A stretch of DNA of 64,000 nt from a bacterium (GTDB lineage: Bacteria; Pseudomonadota; Alphaproteobacteria; Rickettsiales; RI-342): positions 48,884 through 112,883 of the forward strand of contig WGMV01000020.1 in the NCBI GenBank assembly GCA_016124905.1, given 5' to 3'. The notes under the pieces are model-generated. The model ran no database searches. It was not told the DNA's origin and saw nothing but the letters and a program-made list of their open reading frames with translations. Shown one piece after another: positions 1-9,500 of the stretch. A program made the translations under genes and the position numbers. The number at the start of each line of letters is the position of its first letter. The first letter of the stretch is position 1.

Positions 1-114
1 TTGCTTTTCAGCGCCGACTACCCCCACTTTTGGAAGCTCCGTGTCAGCGAATGCGCAAAAAGGCACCAGGGCGGCGCTGCTGAGCAGCAAATGGCGGAGT
101 GTCCTTGCTTTCAT
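1..114 (-). CDS. Exported protein, N-terminal fragment (runs off window)
   Basis: Only the first 38 codons are visible, read leftwards from an ATG at 114. They encode a clear Sec signal peptide: a basic start (MKART), a hydrophobic core (LLLSSAALVPF) and a likely cleavage after CAFA near residue 19, followed by DTELPKVGVVGAEK. A purine-rich AAAGGAT lies upstream of the ATG. The gene starts 24 bases after the stop of the TPR protein on the same strand, so the two probably share a transcript. The product is exported to the periplasm or beyond; too little is visible to name a family. Confidence 0.6.
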   Translation of the reverse strand, partial: MKARTLRHLLLSSAALVPFCAFADTELPKVGVVGAEKQ

Positions 115-138
115 GGTTCTTATCCTTTGTCAGGCGCG

Positions 139-546
139 CTAATAGACTTTCCACTTAATATCAGCGAGAAGCGCATTGGCTTCGTTACGGTCATTGGAAC
201 GGATGGATTTCATGGCCAGTGCGTCGTTGAGATATTTTTTGGCCATCGCATAGGATTGCAGGTGGTAATAATGATAGCCGATACGCACCATCAGGTCAGG
301 CTGATTGGGGTTTTGCATCAGCAGCCGCTCAAGCGGCGGCACGGCGGCTTCATGGTCGCCCACACGGTCGGCCATATCGGCATAATGCAGGGTTTTTGCC
401 TTATCGGTGGGGTCGGCCAGCATGTCCTGAAACGCGGTTTCGAATGCGGCCTTGTCCGCATCGGTGGCCGCATGCGCCACCACAGGCGCAATGGCAAAGC
501 CCGCCATCAGCACAGCGCTGAACAAAAGGCCCCTCAGGCGTTTCAC
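139..546 (-). CDS. Exported small TPR-like protein
   Basis: A protein of about 135 residues beginning with GTG at 546 (VKRLRGLLFSAVLMAGFA). This start puts a G-rich stretch at ribosome-binding distance and gives a standard signal peptide ending near AHAA. An ATG at 588 in the same frame would add 14 residues before the basic signal-peptide start and is less likely. The mature part is helical, with TPR-like spacing (HYADMADRVGDHEAAVPPLERLL, then VRIGYHYYHLQSYAMAKKYLNDALAM), about two repeats. Such proteins are usually periplasmic protein-protein adaptors. It is the first gene of a short operon with the exported protein at the window edge. Partner unknown. Confidence 0.65.
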   Translation of the reverse strand: MKRLRGLLFSAVLMAGFAIAPVVAHAATDADKAAFETAFQDMLADPTDKAKTLHYADMADRVGDHEAAVPPLERLLMQNPNQPDLMVRIGYHYYHLQSYAMAKKYLNDALAMKSIRSNDRNEANALLADIKWKVY

Positions 547-653
547 GAATGTACCCCCACGACAAACAATAGCCTCCCACCATGCCACGTTCGCCGTAAA
601 TAAAGAGTTAACCTACTCTGAATTATATAGTTACAGACATAAACGAGGTTGCC

Positions 654-1103
654 ATGAATGAAGACATCGTCCGCCGCACCTTTGGCGAAGGCCAGCTGAT
701 TTTCCGGGAAGGAACGAACACGGCGGAAGTCTACCTGATCGTAAAGGGCGAAGTAGAAGTATACCGCACGCACAAAGGAGAACGCCTGGTTCTGGCCAAG
801 CTTGGCCCCAATTCGGTATTTGGCGAAATGGCGCTGATCGACAACCGCGCCCGCTCCGCCACGGCCGTGGCCACCAAGGTCAGCGAGCTGATCGTGCTGA
901 GCCGCGCAGGTTTCGAAAAGAAACTGCGCGAAATGGACCCCTTCCTGCGCGGCATTTTCCGTGTATTGTCCGAAAATGTGCGGCGGCTTAACCCCCCGCA
1001 GGAAAGCGCCCTGCCCCCGCGTGTGGATGAAGTGCAGCCCTCCCTGGGCGATGCCAAGGCCGCACCGCAGGCGGCCCCCGAAAAACCGGCGGACCAGACC
1101 TAG
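654..1103 (+). CDS. Stand-alone cyclic-nucleotide-binding domain protein
   Basis: 149 residues, of which about the first 115 form a Crp/Fnr-type cNMP-binding beta roll: GQLIFREGTNTAEVYLIVKG, then the phosphate-binding-cassette-like FGEMALIDNRARSATAVA, and a C helix through FRVLSENVRRLN. No helix-turn-helix follows. The tail (residues 117-149) is rich in Pro and Ala and probably disordered. It therefore looks like a ligand-sensing or scaffold protein rather than a transcription factor. The FGEMAL..R.RSATA pattern is close to true cAMP/cGMP binders, but ligand binding is inferred. It is transcribed divergently from the TPR gene and its stop overlaps, tail to tail, the stop of the BON lipoprotein gene. 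Confidence 0.8.
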   Translation: MNEDIVRRTFGEGQLIFREGTNTAEVYLIVKGEVEVYRTHKGERLVLAKLGPNSVFGEMALIDNRARSATAVATKVSELIVLSRAGFEKKLREMDPFLRGIFRVLSENVRRLNPPQESALPPRVDEVQPSLGDAKAAPQAAPEKPADQT

Positions 1104-1720
1104 AGATTGCTCTCCAGCCCCTTGCGATACACGCTTTCTTTCAGGCGCACATAGCTCGCCACGCGCTTGACGCCCCGCACGCGGGAAACCACGTTGGTGG
1201 CACGCTTAAGCTCTTCCTCACTCTGGGCGATACCCATCAGGTAGATCACGCCATTGACCGTTTCCACGCTGTAATTGACGGAACGCACGTATTTTTCAGC
1301 CAGAAGTTTGCTTTTCGCCTGGGTGGTGATCCAGGCATCGGACGAACGCTGAGCGAAGGTATAATGACTGTCCGTCGGATGGATCTCGTTGATCACTTCG
1401 CGCACGCCCCGAATTTCCCATGTCATGCGGACCGCTTCCACCATGGTTTCCTCATGATCCACCTCACCGGTCAACAGCACGCGCCCTTCCGTCACATCCA
1501 CTTCCACATTGGCGAACATGTCGTTCATGTCCTGCTGAAAGAACTTGTGGAGTATCTGGGTGCGGATAACACCGTCATCCACAATCTCCCCCATCGAACG
1601 CTCATCTACAACCGCATAAGCGGCGCTGCCAGCGGTGGTGGCGACCGAAAATCCGGGGCATCCGTTCAGGGCAAGCATCATGCCGCACACTAAAATGGAC
1701 GAAGGTTTCAAACGATTCAT
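1100..1720 (-). CDS. BON-domain outer-membrane lipoprotein, DolP/YraP-like
   Basis: 206 residues from ATG at 1720. The N-terminus has a lipoprotein signal with lipobox LNGC, so Cys21 is the predicted lipidated residue. Two BON domains follow: about 50-120 (GVIRTQILHKFF... GRVLLTGEVDHEETMVEAV) and about 130-200 (ITTQAKSKLL... NGVIYLMGIAQSEEELKRATNVVSRVRGVKRV). In enterobacteria DolP sits at the inner face of the outer membrane and supports its integrity and the BAM machinery. The start overlaps the yraN stop by 4 bases, and yraN-rsmI lie directly upstream, as around E. coli yraP. A longer in-frame extension to 2032 exists but lies antiparallel inside yraN coding DNA and would bury the lipobox. 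Confidence 0.85.
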   Translation of the reverse strand: MNRLKPSSILVCGMMLALNGCPGFSVATTAGSAAYAVVDERSMGEIVDDGVIRTQILHKFFQQDMNDMFANVEVDVTEGRVLLTGEVDHEETMVEAVRMTWEIRGVREVINEIHPTDSHYTFAQRSSDAWITTQAKSKLLAEKYVRSVNYSVETVNGVIYLMGIAQSEEELKRATNVVSRVRGVKRVASYVRLKESVYRKGLESNL

Positions 1721-2076
1721 GTCGGCTCCTCCCATGCATGGCGAATCCACCGCGGCAGGCGGTTGGTGCTGATGGTTAGCACATCCACGCGGCAGAAGCA
1801 GCGGCGAAATCGTTTTTCTTTGCTCCGAAACCGCTCCAGCGACTGACCAATGCCCGCCAGTTGCATGGGCGCAACCGGCACTGTGCCGTCGGAACGCCAG
1901 CGCGCCTTCACTTCCAGCGCCACCAGCCAGCGCCCGCGCGTCAGCAGGGCATCCACCTCGCCAGACGGCGTTTTCCACCGCCATGCCACCAGCCGGTAAC
2001 CCTGCAGCCAGTAGAATATCACCGCCAGCCATTCCGCCGCCTGTCCAAAAAAATGGGCAAGCCGCCGCCTATCCAT
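1717..2076 (-). CDS. yraN: YraN family (UPF0102) nuclease-like protein
   Basis: 119 residues with the features of the UPF0102/YraN family: an N-terminal helix with GQAAEWLAVIFYWLQGYRLVAWRW, then the acidic GEVDALL and LVALEVKAR motifs, which match the E-x-D and E-x-K of a restriction-endonuclease-like fold. The biochemical role is poorly defined in the family; proteins of this type are often proposed to resolve or cut DNA structures. Length is typical. It overlaps rsmI by 8 bases upstream and the DolP-like gene by 4 downstream, so the three are very likely translated from one mRNA. Confidence 0.85.
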   Translation of the reverse strand: MDRRRLAHFFGQAAEWLAVIFYWLQGYRLVAWRWKTPSGEVDALLTRGRWLVALEVKARWRSDGTVPVAPMQLAGIGQSLERFRSKEKRFRRCFCRVDVLTISTNRLPRWIRHAWEEPT

Positions 2077-2941
2077 TCCCGCCCTTCAACGCCTGCGCCA
2101 GTTCATAGGCCTTGTTGCGCGACAGCCCAAAGGCCTCGGCGGCCATACGCGCGGCATCCTTTACCGAATGCTCCTCCAGCAGATGTGCCAGATGCGCCTG
2201 CACCTCCTCTTCATTTCCCGTCACGGCGGGCGCCGCGGCTGGCGGTTCCACCACAATCACCATCTCGCCCTTGCGCGGCTGGCGCTGCCATTCCGCTACC
2301 AGCTCATCCAGCGTGCCGCGCAGCACTTCCTCATGCAGTTTGGTGATCTCCCGCGCCACCGCCGCCATGCGTGCGCCACCCAGCACGGCGGCCATATCGG
2401 CCAGGCTGGCTTCCATCCGGTGCGGGGATTCATAGAATACCAGCGTGGCATCCACCGCCGCCAGCATACGCAGGTTGTCGCAGCGCGCCTTGGTTTTTTG
2501 CGGCAGGAAGCCTGCCATCAGGAATCGCTCCGTCGGCAGGCCGGAAAGCGTCAATCCCGCCACCATCGCGCAGGCGCCTGGAACGGTGGTAACCGGCAAT
2601 CCCTTCTCGCGCATATGCGCCACCACCCTGCCACCCGGGTCGGAAATCAGCGGTGTGCCCGCATCGGTAATCAACGCCACCGACTGGCCGCTTCTCACCT
2701 GTTCCTCCAGCATGCCGAGGCGCTGAAACTCATTATGCTCATGCAGCGACATCGTCTTGGTGCGGATGCCGTAATGCTTAAGCAGCACCCCGCTGGTGCG
2801 GGTATCCTCGCAGGCCACCACATCCGCCGCCTTCAGCACGTCCAGCGCGCGCAAGGTAATGTCGCGCAGATTGCCGATCGGCGTAGCGACGACATACAGG
2901 CCGGGCATGAGAGGCCGGAGCATAACAGAGGTTTGTTCCAT
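2069..2941 (-). CDS. rsmI: 16S rRNA (cytidine-1402-2'-O)-methyltransferase RsmI
   Basis: 290 residues, the usual length for RsmI. The tetrapyrrole-methylase fold is plain: GLYVVATPIGNLRDITLRAL at about 13-32, ACEDTRTSGVLLKHYGI, the SAM-binding LITDAGTPLISDPG, and FYESPHRMEASLADM. The enzyme 2'-O-methylates C1402 in the ribosomal P site of 16S rRNA. The C-terminal 50 residues (EEHSVKDAARMAAEAFGLSRNKAYELA) are the helical domain found in longer RsmI proteins. It heads the rsmI-yraN-dolP operon and is divergent from the LpoA-like gene, with about 65 bases for both promoters. Same order as E. coli yraL/yraM. Confidence 0.95.
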   Translation of the reverse strand: MEQTSVMLRPLMPGLYVVATPIGNLRDITLRALDVLKAADVVACEDTRTSGVLLKHYGIRTKTMSLHEHNEFQRLGMLEEQVRSGQSVALITDAGTPLISDPGGRVVAHMREKGLPVTTVPGACAMVAGLTLSGLPTERFLMAGFLPQKTKARCDNLRMLAAVDATLVFYESPHRMEASLADMAAVLGGARMAAVAREITKLHEEVLRGTLDELVAEWQRQPRKGEMVIVVEPPAAAPAVTGNEEEVQAHLAHLLEEHSVKDAARMAAEAFGLSRNKAYELAQALKGGNG

Positions 2942-3007
2942 GGTTTTTATCTATAGCATCCGACCTTCATTGGCTATACAACAGGGACAAAAATGAGGGA
3001 GACGCCC

Positions 3008-4324
3008 ATGAAAACCCGCACCGGCATTCTGCGGTTCAGCCTGCTGGCCCTGGCCATGCTGACGCTTTCGGGTTGCGCCCAGTGGGATATCCCCTTCTTC
3101 TCATCGCCGGATGAACCGGCCGCCGAAACGCGCCAGCCCGTCGGCAATACGGCCACGGTTAAGCCGGTAACACCTCCGCGCCAACCGGCCGTCGGCAATG
3201 CGAAACAGGCGGCAGAACCAGCCCCCATGACGGCCGCGCGCACCGTAAAAATCGGCCTGCTTGTGCCACTCACCGGCCCTAATGCCAACTTAGGAAAGTC
3301 CCTGCAGGATGCCGCCTTCCTCGCCCTGAACGACAAATACAACTCCCTGCCCGCCAATGTACGCCAGCAAACGCAGATCGTGCTGATTCCCAAGGATAGT
3401 GGCCAGGATGAAGCAAGTGCGCTGAACGCCATGCGCGAGCTGAACAAGGCGGGCGTATCGCTGGTGCTCGGCCCCGTCTTCGGCCCGCAGATGCGCGCCA
3501 TCCAACCCCTGCTGGCCGAGCGCAATATCATGGCCATTGCCTTCTCCAACAATAAGGACATGGCAGGCAAGAACATCCTGCTCATGAGCTTTCTGCCCGA
3601 GCAGCAGATCGGCCGCATTCTTTCCTATGCCAGCAACAAGGGCATCCAGTCCATTGCCGCCATCCTGCCGAACGACAATTACGGCGAGGCCGTCGGCGCC
3701 ATTACCTACAACGAAGGCACCCGCCTGGGCATGACGCTTTCGGGCCTGGCCTATTATCCCAAAACCTCGGTCAACGTGACCAAGGAGCTTCAGCAGCTCT
3801 TCCCGCCTATCGGTCCCGGCAACAAACCCAAACCCAATTTCCAGGCATTGCTGATTCCCGAGGGCGGCGAGCGCTTAAACGCCATCGCGCGCGACATGCA
3901 GCGCATGGGCATCGATATGAAATCCATCAAGATCCTCGGTTCCGGCCAGTGGGACGACCCCGCCTTCCGCATCCAGCCCAGCCTGGCCGGAAGCTGGTTC
4001 GCCACCGCCGACCCGGACAAGCATGCCCGGTTTGAGCAGCATTTCCAGCGCGTTTACAATTACCAGCCCGTGCGCCTCGGCAGCCTGGCCTATGATGCCA
4101 TCGCGCTGGCCAGCACCTTGGTGGTCAGCCAGCCATCCGCCACGCCCGATGCCATCTTCAGCACAAAAAACCTCACCCAGCCGGCCGGCTTCAACGGCCC
4201 GGCGGATGGCATCTTCCGCTTCATGCCGAACGGCGCCTGCGAACGTGGGCTCACCATCATGGAAGTGACGGAAGAAGGCGCGAGGATGATCGACCGCGCG
4301 CCGGAATATTTCATGCAGAAATAA
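3008..4324 (+). CDS. LpoA/LppC-like penicillin-binding protein activator, lipoprotein
   Basis: 438 residues from ATG 3008. This start is preferred over 2993 because GAGGGAG lies just ahead of it and it gives a compact lipoprotein signal, MKTRTGILRFSLLALAMLTL then SGC, with Cys23 lipidated. After a Pro/Ala-rich linker the protein has a periplasmic-binding-protein-like fold: KIGLLVPLTGPNANLGKSLQ, VSLVLGPVFGPQMRAI and ITYNEGTRLGM. This matches the YraM/LppC group that activates class A penicillin-binding proteins in the outer membrane of other proteobacteria. A branched-chain amino-acid binding protein is a less likely reading given the lipobox and the rsmI neighbour. Its 3' end overlaps hemW tail to tail by 14 bases. 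Confidence 0.8.
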   Translation: MKTRTGILRFSLLALAMLTLSGCAQWDIPFFSSPDEPAAETRQPVGNTATVKPVTPPRQPAVGNAKQAAEPAPMTAARTVKIGLLVPLTGPNANLGKSLQDAAFLALNDKYNSLPANVRQQTQIVLIPKDSGQDEASALNAMRELNKAGVSLVLGPVFGPQMRAIQPLLAERNIMAIAFSNNKDMAGKNILLMSFLPEQQIGRILSYASNKGIQSIAAILPNDNYGEAVGAITYNEGTRLGMTLSGLAYYPKTSVNVTKELQQLFPPIGPGNKPKPNFQALLIPEGGERLNAIARDMQRMGIDMKSIKILGSGQWDDPAFRIQPSLAGSWFATADPDKHARFEQHFQRVYNYQPVRLGSLAYDAIALASTLVVSQPSATPDAIFSTKNLTQPAGFNGPADGIFRFMPNGACERGLTIMEVTEEGARMIDRAPEYFMQK

Positions 4325-5480
4325 GCTTGTAGAGAAGATGGTTCAGCACCGGCAGGCCTTTTGCGGTGGCGCGCAGATGCGTGTCATTGACCATCAGCCC
4401 TTCCGCTTCCAGCACCGCCAGCGCATCCTCGTCGATCACATCTTCCACCATATAGCCGCAACGCGCGGCGAAATGCGCACGGTCGATCCCCTGCTCCAGC
4501 CGCAGCCCCATCATCAGGATCTCCAGCGCGAAATCCTGCATGCTTTCGCTCATGCCGTCCACCACGCCATGCCCTTGCGCATTCACCTGCTCAAGCCATT
4601 TTTCGGGCACCTTGAGCGTCACGCTGGCCATCCGTTTATCTTGCTTCCAGAGAAAGCGCCCGTGCGCCCCGGGGCCAATGCCCACCCAGTCGCCGCCCTG
4701 CCAGTAGGTGAGGTTATGGCGGCATTCCTGTCCCGGTGCGGCATGGTTGGAAACCTCATACCGCGCCAGCCCCGCCGCCCCGCATAGCTCGTTCGTCACG
4801 TCGAACAGCTCGGCCATATTGTCTTCCGGCGGCAAGGCAAAATCACCACGGTTGTAACGCAGGTAAAACGGCGTTTGCGGCTCGATGGTCAATTGATAGG
4901 CCGACACATGGTTGCCCGTATGCCTCAACGCGATGGCCAGCTCCTCGCGCCAGTCCTTCACACTCTGGCCGGGCCGGGCATAAATCAGATCGAACGAAGT
5001 ACGTGGCACCGCCGCCGCCACCTTGTCGAACGCCGCCAGCGCCTCCGCCGCGCTATGCTCCCGCCCCAGAAATTTCAGATCTTCGTCCTTTAAGGCCTGC
5101 ACACCCATCGACACGCGGTTGACGCCGCAAAAGGCGAATTCCTGCATCTTGGCCGCTTCCACTGAGGTGGGGTTGGCCTCCAGCGTCACTTCCACATCAT
5201 CCAGCGGCTTCCAGCCGGATTTCGCCTGCGCCACAATGGCGGCCACCGTCTCCGGCTCCATCAGCGAGGGCGTGCCCCCACCAAAGAAAATGCTGGTCAG
5301 CCTGCGATTGGGCAAGCGCTCCTGCCAGTGCCGCAATTCTGCCAACAGCGCCTGGCGCCACTCATCCTGCTGCACACGCTCGCGCACATGGCTGTTGAAA
5401 TCACAATAGGGGCACTTGGCCTTGCAGAAGGGCCAATGCACATAAAGCGCGATGCCATCGGCGGGTTGATGCCAGTTCAC
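4311..5480 (-). CDS. hemW: Radical SAM haem chaperone HemW
   Basis: 389 residues with GTG start at 5480. The radical SAM cluster motif CKAKCPYC is at residues 19-26, in the CxxxCxxC spacing of HemW and HemN, and is followed by FFGGGTPSLM and VSMGVQALKDEDLKFLGREH. HemW (formerly annotated as an oxygen-independent coproporphyrinogen III oxidase) inserts haem into respiratory proteins rather than oxidising the porphyrin. The HemN-specific N-terminal extension is missing, which supports HemW. The GTG start shares one base with the stop of the polyprenyl synthase gene (TAGTG), so translation is probably coupled. Confidence 0.9.
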   Translation of the reverse strand: MNWHQPADGIALYVHWPFCKAKCPYCDFNSHVRERVQQDEWRQALLAELRHWQERLPNRRLTSIFFGGGTPSLMEPETVAAIVAQAKSGWKPLDDVEVTLEANPTSVEAAKMQEFAFCGVNRVSMGVQALKDEDLKFLGREHSAAEALAAFDKVAAAVPRTSFDLIYARPGQSVKDWREELAIALRHTGNHVSAYQLTIEPQTPFYLRYNRGDFALPPEDNMAELFDVTNELCGAAGLARYEVSNHAAPGQECRHNLTYWQGGDWVGIGPGAHGRFLWKQDKRMASVTLKVPEKWLEQVNAQGHGVVDGMSESMQDFALEILMMGLRLEQGIDRAHFAARCGYMVEDVIDEDALAVLEAEGLMVNDTHLRATAKGLPVLNHLLYKLISA

Positions 5481-6472
5481 TAGGCGATCCGTTCCACGCA
5501 GGCATCCGCCACCGCGCCCAGCAACGCCTGCAGGGGCTCCATCCCCCCGGCGGGCGTAATGGACAGGATGGCCTTCCTGGCCTCGACGGCCTTGGCGAGC
5601 GCGGCCTGTTTCACCGCGTCCAGCGCGCCGGTTTGATGAAGGATGCCCTGCATTTTCCCGAGGCTGGCCTCATCGGGCATCACATCGCCGGAGAATGCCT
5701 GCTGAATCCAGCTGCGTTCCTCCTGGCCTGACTTTTTATAGGCAAACAACACGGGCAGCGTCACCTTGCCTTCGCGAAAGTCGTCCCCCGCATCTTTGCC
5801 CATCGCCGCGCCGGTGGAGGCATAATCCATCCAGTCGTCGGTCAGTTGAAATGCCGTGCCGAGCATCTGCCCATAGGTATAAAGCCGGGTGATGAAATCC
5901 TTGTCCTTCCCGGCGACGATGCCTCCCACCTCGCAGGCGGCGGCAAACAGCGCGGAGGTTTTGGCCTCCACTACCCGGTAATAATCCGCCTCGGTGATCT
6001 GCAGGCTGTACATGGATTCCAGCTGCATCACCTCCCCTTCGGAAATAATGGCCGATGCATCGGAAAGCGCGCGGATGGCCTCGATGGAGCCGGCTTCCAC
6101 CATGCATTGAAAGGCTTTGGAGAACAGAAAATCCCCCACCAGCACGGCCGCCTTGTTGCCCCAGATGGCATGGGCCGTGGTCTTTCCCCGTCGGCTCTGG
6201 CTCTCATCCACCACATCATCATGCAGCAGGCTGGCAGTATGGATGAATTCCACCGCCGCCGCCAGCGGCACATCCCCCTGCCCATGGTAGCCGCCAAGGC
6301 TGGCGCAGGCCAGCGTCAGCATCGGCCGCAGCCGTTTGCCACCCGCCGCCCCGATATGCGAGGCAATGGCCGGAATCAGCTCCGCATGTCGCCCCGCCGC
6401 ATGGGTGATGCGGTCATTCACCGCCTCCATGCGGCTGGCGCAAAAGCTCTGTAGTTGGGTAACGGCGTTCAC
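5480..6472 (-). CDS. ispB: Long-chain polyprenyl diphosphate synthase (IspB-type)
   Basis: 330 residues of all-helical trans-isoprenyl diphosphate synthase. The first aspartate-rich motif is HDDVVDE (D85, D86, D89), with GKRLRP before it and RRGKTTAHAIWGN after it; the second is QLTDDWMDY. These bind Mg2+ and the allylic and IPP substrates. Length and the small residues upstream of the first DDxxD point to a C40-C50 chain used for the ubiquinone side chain rather than farnesyl diphosphate. Exact chain length cannot be read from sequence. It is followed by hemW with a 1-base overlap. The next gene upstream, the giant pseudopilin, ends only 65 bases away and converges in no operon with it: both lie on the minus strand. 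Confidence 0.88.
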   Translation of the reverse strand: MNAVTQLQSFCASRMEAVNDRITHAAGRHAELIPAIASHIGAAGGKRLRPMLTLACASLGGYHGQGDVPLAAAVEFIHTASLLHDDVVDESQSRRGKTTAHAIWGNKAAVLVGDFLFSKAFQCMVEAGSIEAIRALSDASAIISEGEVMQLESMYSLQITEADYYRVVEAKTSALFAAACEVGGIVAGKDKDFITRLYTYGQMLGTAFQLTDDWMDYASTGAAMGKDAGDDFREGKVTLPVLFAYKKSGQEERSWIQQAFSGDVMPDEASLGKMQGILHQTGALDAVKQAALAKAVEARKAILSITPAGGMEPLQALLGAVADACVERIA

Positions 6473-6537
6473 GAATGGCCCGTATCGGTTGCTTCAGCGG
6501 CAACCTATAGCGGGCAAGCCATGCTTAGGGCAATAGC

Positions 6538-9500
6538 CTAACGGACATACATCACCATGTTGCAATTGGCCTGGCCGCCATTGCACCATACACCACTCAC
6601 GCCATTCCCGGTGATCCAGGTATTGTAAGTGGCGTTCAATTGGCGCGTCAGGAAGTAACAGGCATTGCTGTTACAATCACTTAAGCCGGTCCATTCCGTG
6701 TGTGTAAAGGGATTTCCAGCCGCACCTGCCCAGGCCATGCTCGTGTAGGATACACCGCAGGCAGGCGACGGTGCACGGGTGGTGGCCGTCATGGCGGCAA
6801 ACTCGCAACTGGACGACATATAACGAACGTTATTATAAAGCCCGGTAGAACGCAGCATATACCCCTCGGTCAACAGGCTGTTGATGGTATTGTCATCGAA
6901 TTTAAAGGTCTGGGACACGGTGGTCGCACCGGCGGTGTTGAAGGCAGCCGTGGTCGAAAGGCTGGTTTTATTCTGGCCGCCAATGCCAACCCACACCACG
7001 GTCCAGCCACCACCGCTGGTCGTCATGTCACAATACACACTGAAAGGAGCGTTGCCACCAGGACCATCAGGATCAATGGTATAAGTACCGCTGGTGGTAT
7101 TGCCCGCCGCCCTTGCCGCCTTACAGCTGCTGTAATTCGTAGCGGCCTGCCAGCCGGATCCATAAGGGCTGCACGGCGTGGCCACCCAGTTGGTCGGCGC
7201 CTGATAAATCACCAGCTTGGTCGGGCTGCCCGTGATGCTCTGCACCCCGGCCATATGCGATGCAACCGGCCCCAGTGCCGTATAGTAATAACTGTCGCGC
7301 CACCATTTACCAGCCAGATAGCTCTCAATCACATCGCGCGATGAATTGGGAATGGCCGTGCCGTAAATGATCATTTCCGCAATCGAGCCCTCGTACTTCG
7401 CCGCCCCCGCCCAGCTGATGTAACACTGCCCCAGAGACAACGGCGCATTGCCAAAGCTCGGGGCCTGGTCGGGTCCCCCCAGTGAAGTGGCCATCGCCGC
7501 ACCGTTAAGCCTTGAGGTCAACGTGGTTCCCACGTTACCTGCGGCCTTTACGTTGCTGTGAATATAATATTCCGCCGGAAGCGCACCTGACACCGGACTT
7601 GTAATCCCGCTGCCGGCGACATTTCCTGCAAAATAAAGATAGGTGGTACCATTATTATAGATATGCGGTATCCAGGTACATGCCACACCGGCGGTACATG
7701 CTGCGCCGTTATAAAAGCCATAGACGCAAGGATAGCGGCAACCCGCGCCACCCGCAGTGGTACAACTGCTACTGGTAAATTCACTCTTCGTCACCACAAA
7801 GTCGCTAACCGCCATATTGCCGCTAAGGCCAAGATTGGTTGCCCCATCAAGATTATGGGTGCGGAAGAAGGTCACCACCGGCCTACCATTTACCGCGGCA
7901 TCTGAGAAAATCGGTCGTGCCGTGCCGGAACCGTTCACCGTGTAGCCATTCCGCCCGACCCAGCTGGAAATCTGGGCCCCCGATACTTTAGTGCTGGTGC
8001 CCGAATTTGCATCAAGCCACGCCAACACCGTGCCGAACCAGGCGGCGCTGAAATCTTCCTGCGGCAGAGCATAGACATTGATATCCGCGCTGGCGGAACC
8101 AAAGGCGTTCATCGCCGCGAACCTCAACGTGCGGTAACTGCACGAAAGCGGCATTTCACGGTTGCGGAAGCTCACATGCCGAAGCGCGTTCTGCCACTGG
8201 GCGTTGGTGGCCGTACCGCCGGCGCTGAGAAGGTTCAGCACCCCTGTGCCGGCATTATACGTACCCGTGATATTGCCATAGGCCGTGGCATCGTTATTGA
8301 CGAATTGCAGAAAATCATTGGCAGAATCATATGCCCCCTGGAAGGTCACACTGATACTGTTGGTATTCGTCATGTTGGTAATCGTGACCCCATCATCCAC
8401 ATAGGTAGGCACGCTACCGGTCGTCCAGGTGGTATACGCCATATCAGGGAAGCTGAAATTAATGCTCGGCGCGCCGGGAACGCATGGGTTGATCACCGCC
8501 CCCCATGAGCCGTCCGTGTTGCAGGCACGTGTGGGCAGGCTGCCATTGGCGGCATAGCCCGATGCGCAGCTAGAGGCGGTAGCCGTCACGCCCGGGTTCG
8601 TATCCGGCCAATTGGCGTTACCCACATTGCTTTGCGCGATGCATCGCGCGGCCGCGCAGTTCAGGGTGCTGGTCACCCAGGTTGCCGTGTTGCCCGTGGC
8701 GGTGCAGATTTCCATCACATCACCCACCTGGTGATTCGGGCAGGGCGTATCCGCCTTGCGGGACTGGCCGACCTGATAATCGCCGCATTTCAGCATCACG
8801 CATTTATTGGAAGTCGTCACCCATAGGTTGGAGCCGCTTACCAGGCGGCATTCCTGGCTGATGGCATCGGCGTGGTTATCCGGCCCACTCATGCCCGTGG
8901 GGCAATTGATCTTGCGGGTGGCGCCCACGGTAGTGCAGGCAGTGCCATTGGGCTGACAATTGTTGCTGTAGGTCGACGCCCAGGTGCCGTTGGCGGTACA
9001 GGTTTCCGACGTATTGCCTGTAAAACCAGAGGGGCATGTGCCTGTGCGATGGCTGCCCACCGCCTGCCCGCCTGCGCAGGCGATGTTCACGCAGTTATTG
9101 CTGGATACGTCCCAGCTGGTGCCGTTACAGGTTTCATATACCGCGCCCGTCTGGTTGATGGGGCAGGCTTTCACACGCTGCAGGCCTGCTGTGGTGCAGG
9201 CATCGCCGCTGGCGGGGTTACAGGTGGAGTTTTGCGTCAGCCACTCACCGCCTTCATCGCAGATCTGCGTCACGCTGCCGGATCCGTAATTGGCCGGGCA
9301 TGCGACCTGGCGTGTCTGGGCGAAAGATCCACCCGGGCAATTCACGCTGCGGCAGGTGTGGCCGCTCAGTTCCCACGCGCCGTTTTCATTGCAGGTTTCG
9401 ATATAATCACCCACCAGGCCGGTGCGCGTGCCCGATGCATTCACCTCGCAACTACGCGCGGAGGATTTGCGCGTATCGCCCACAATACCGCAGGCCACGC

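Noticed and set aside
604..619. AGAGT/ACTCT inverted repeat ahead of the cNMP-binding gene
   Set aside because: Only five base pairs per arm, expected by chance; no promoter spacing could be fitted.
1721..2032. N-terminal extension of the BON lipoprotein into yraN
   Set aside because: It would hide the signal peptide and lipobox and reads through another conserved gene.
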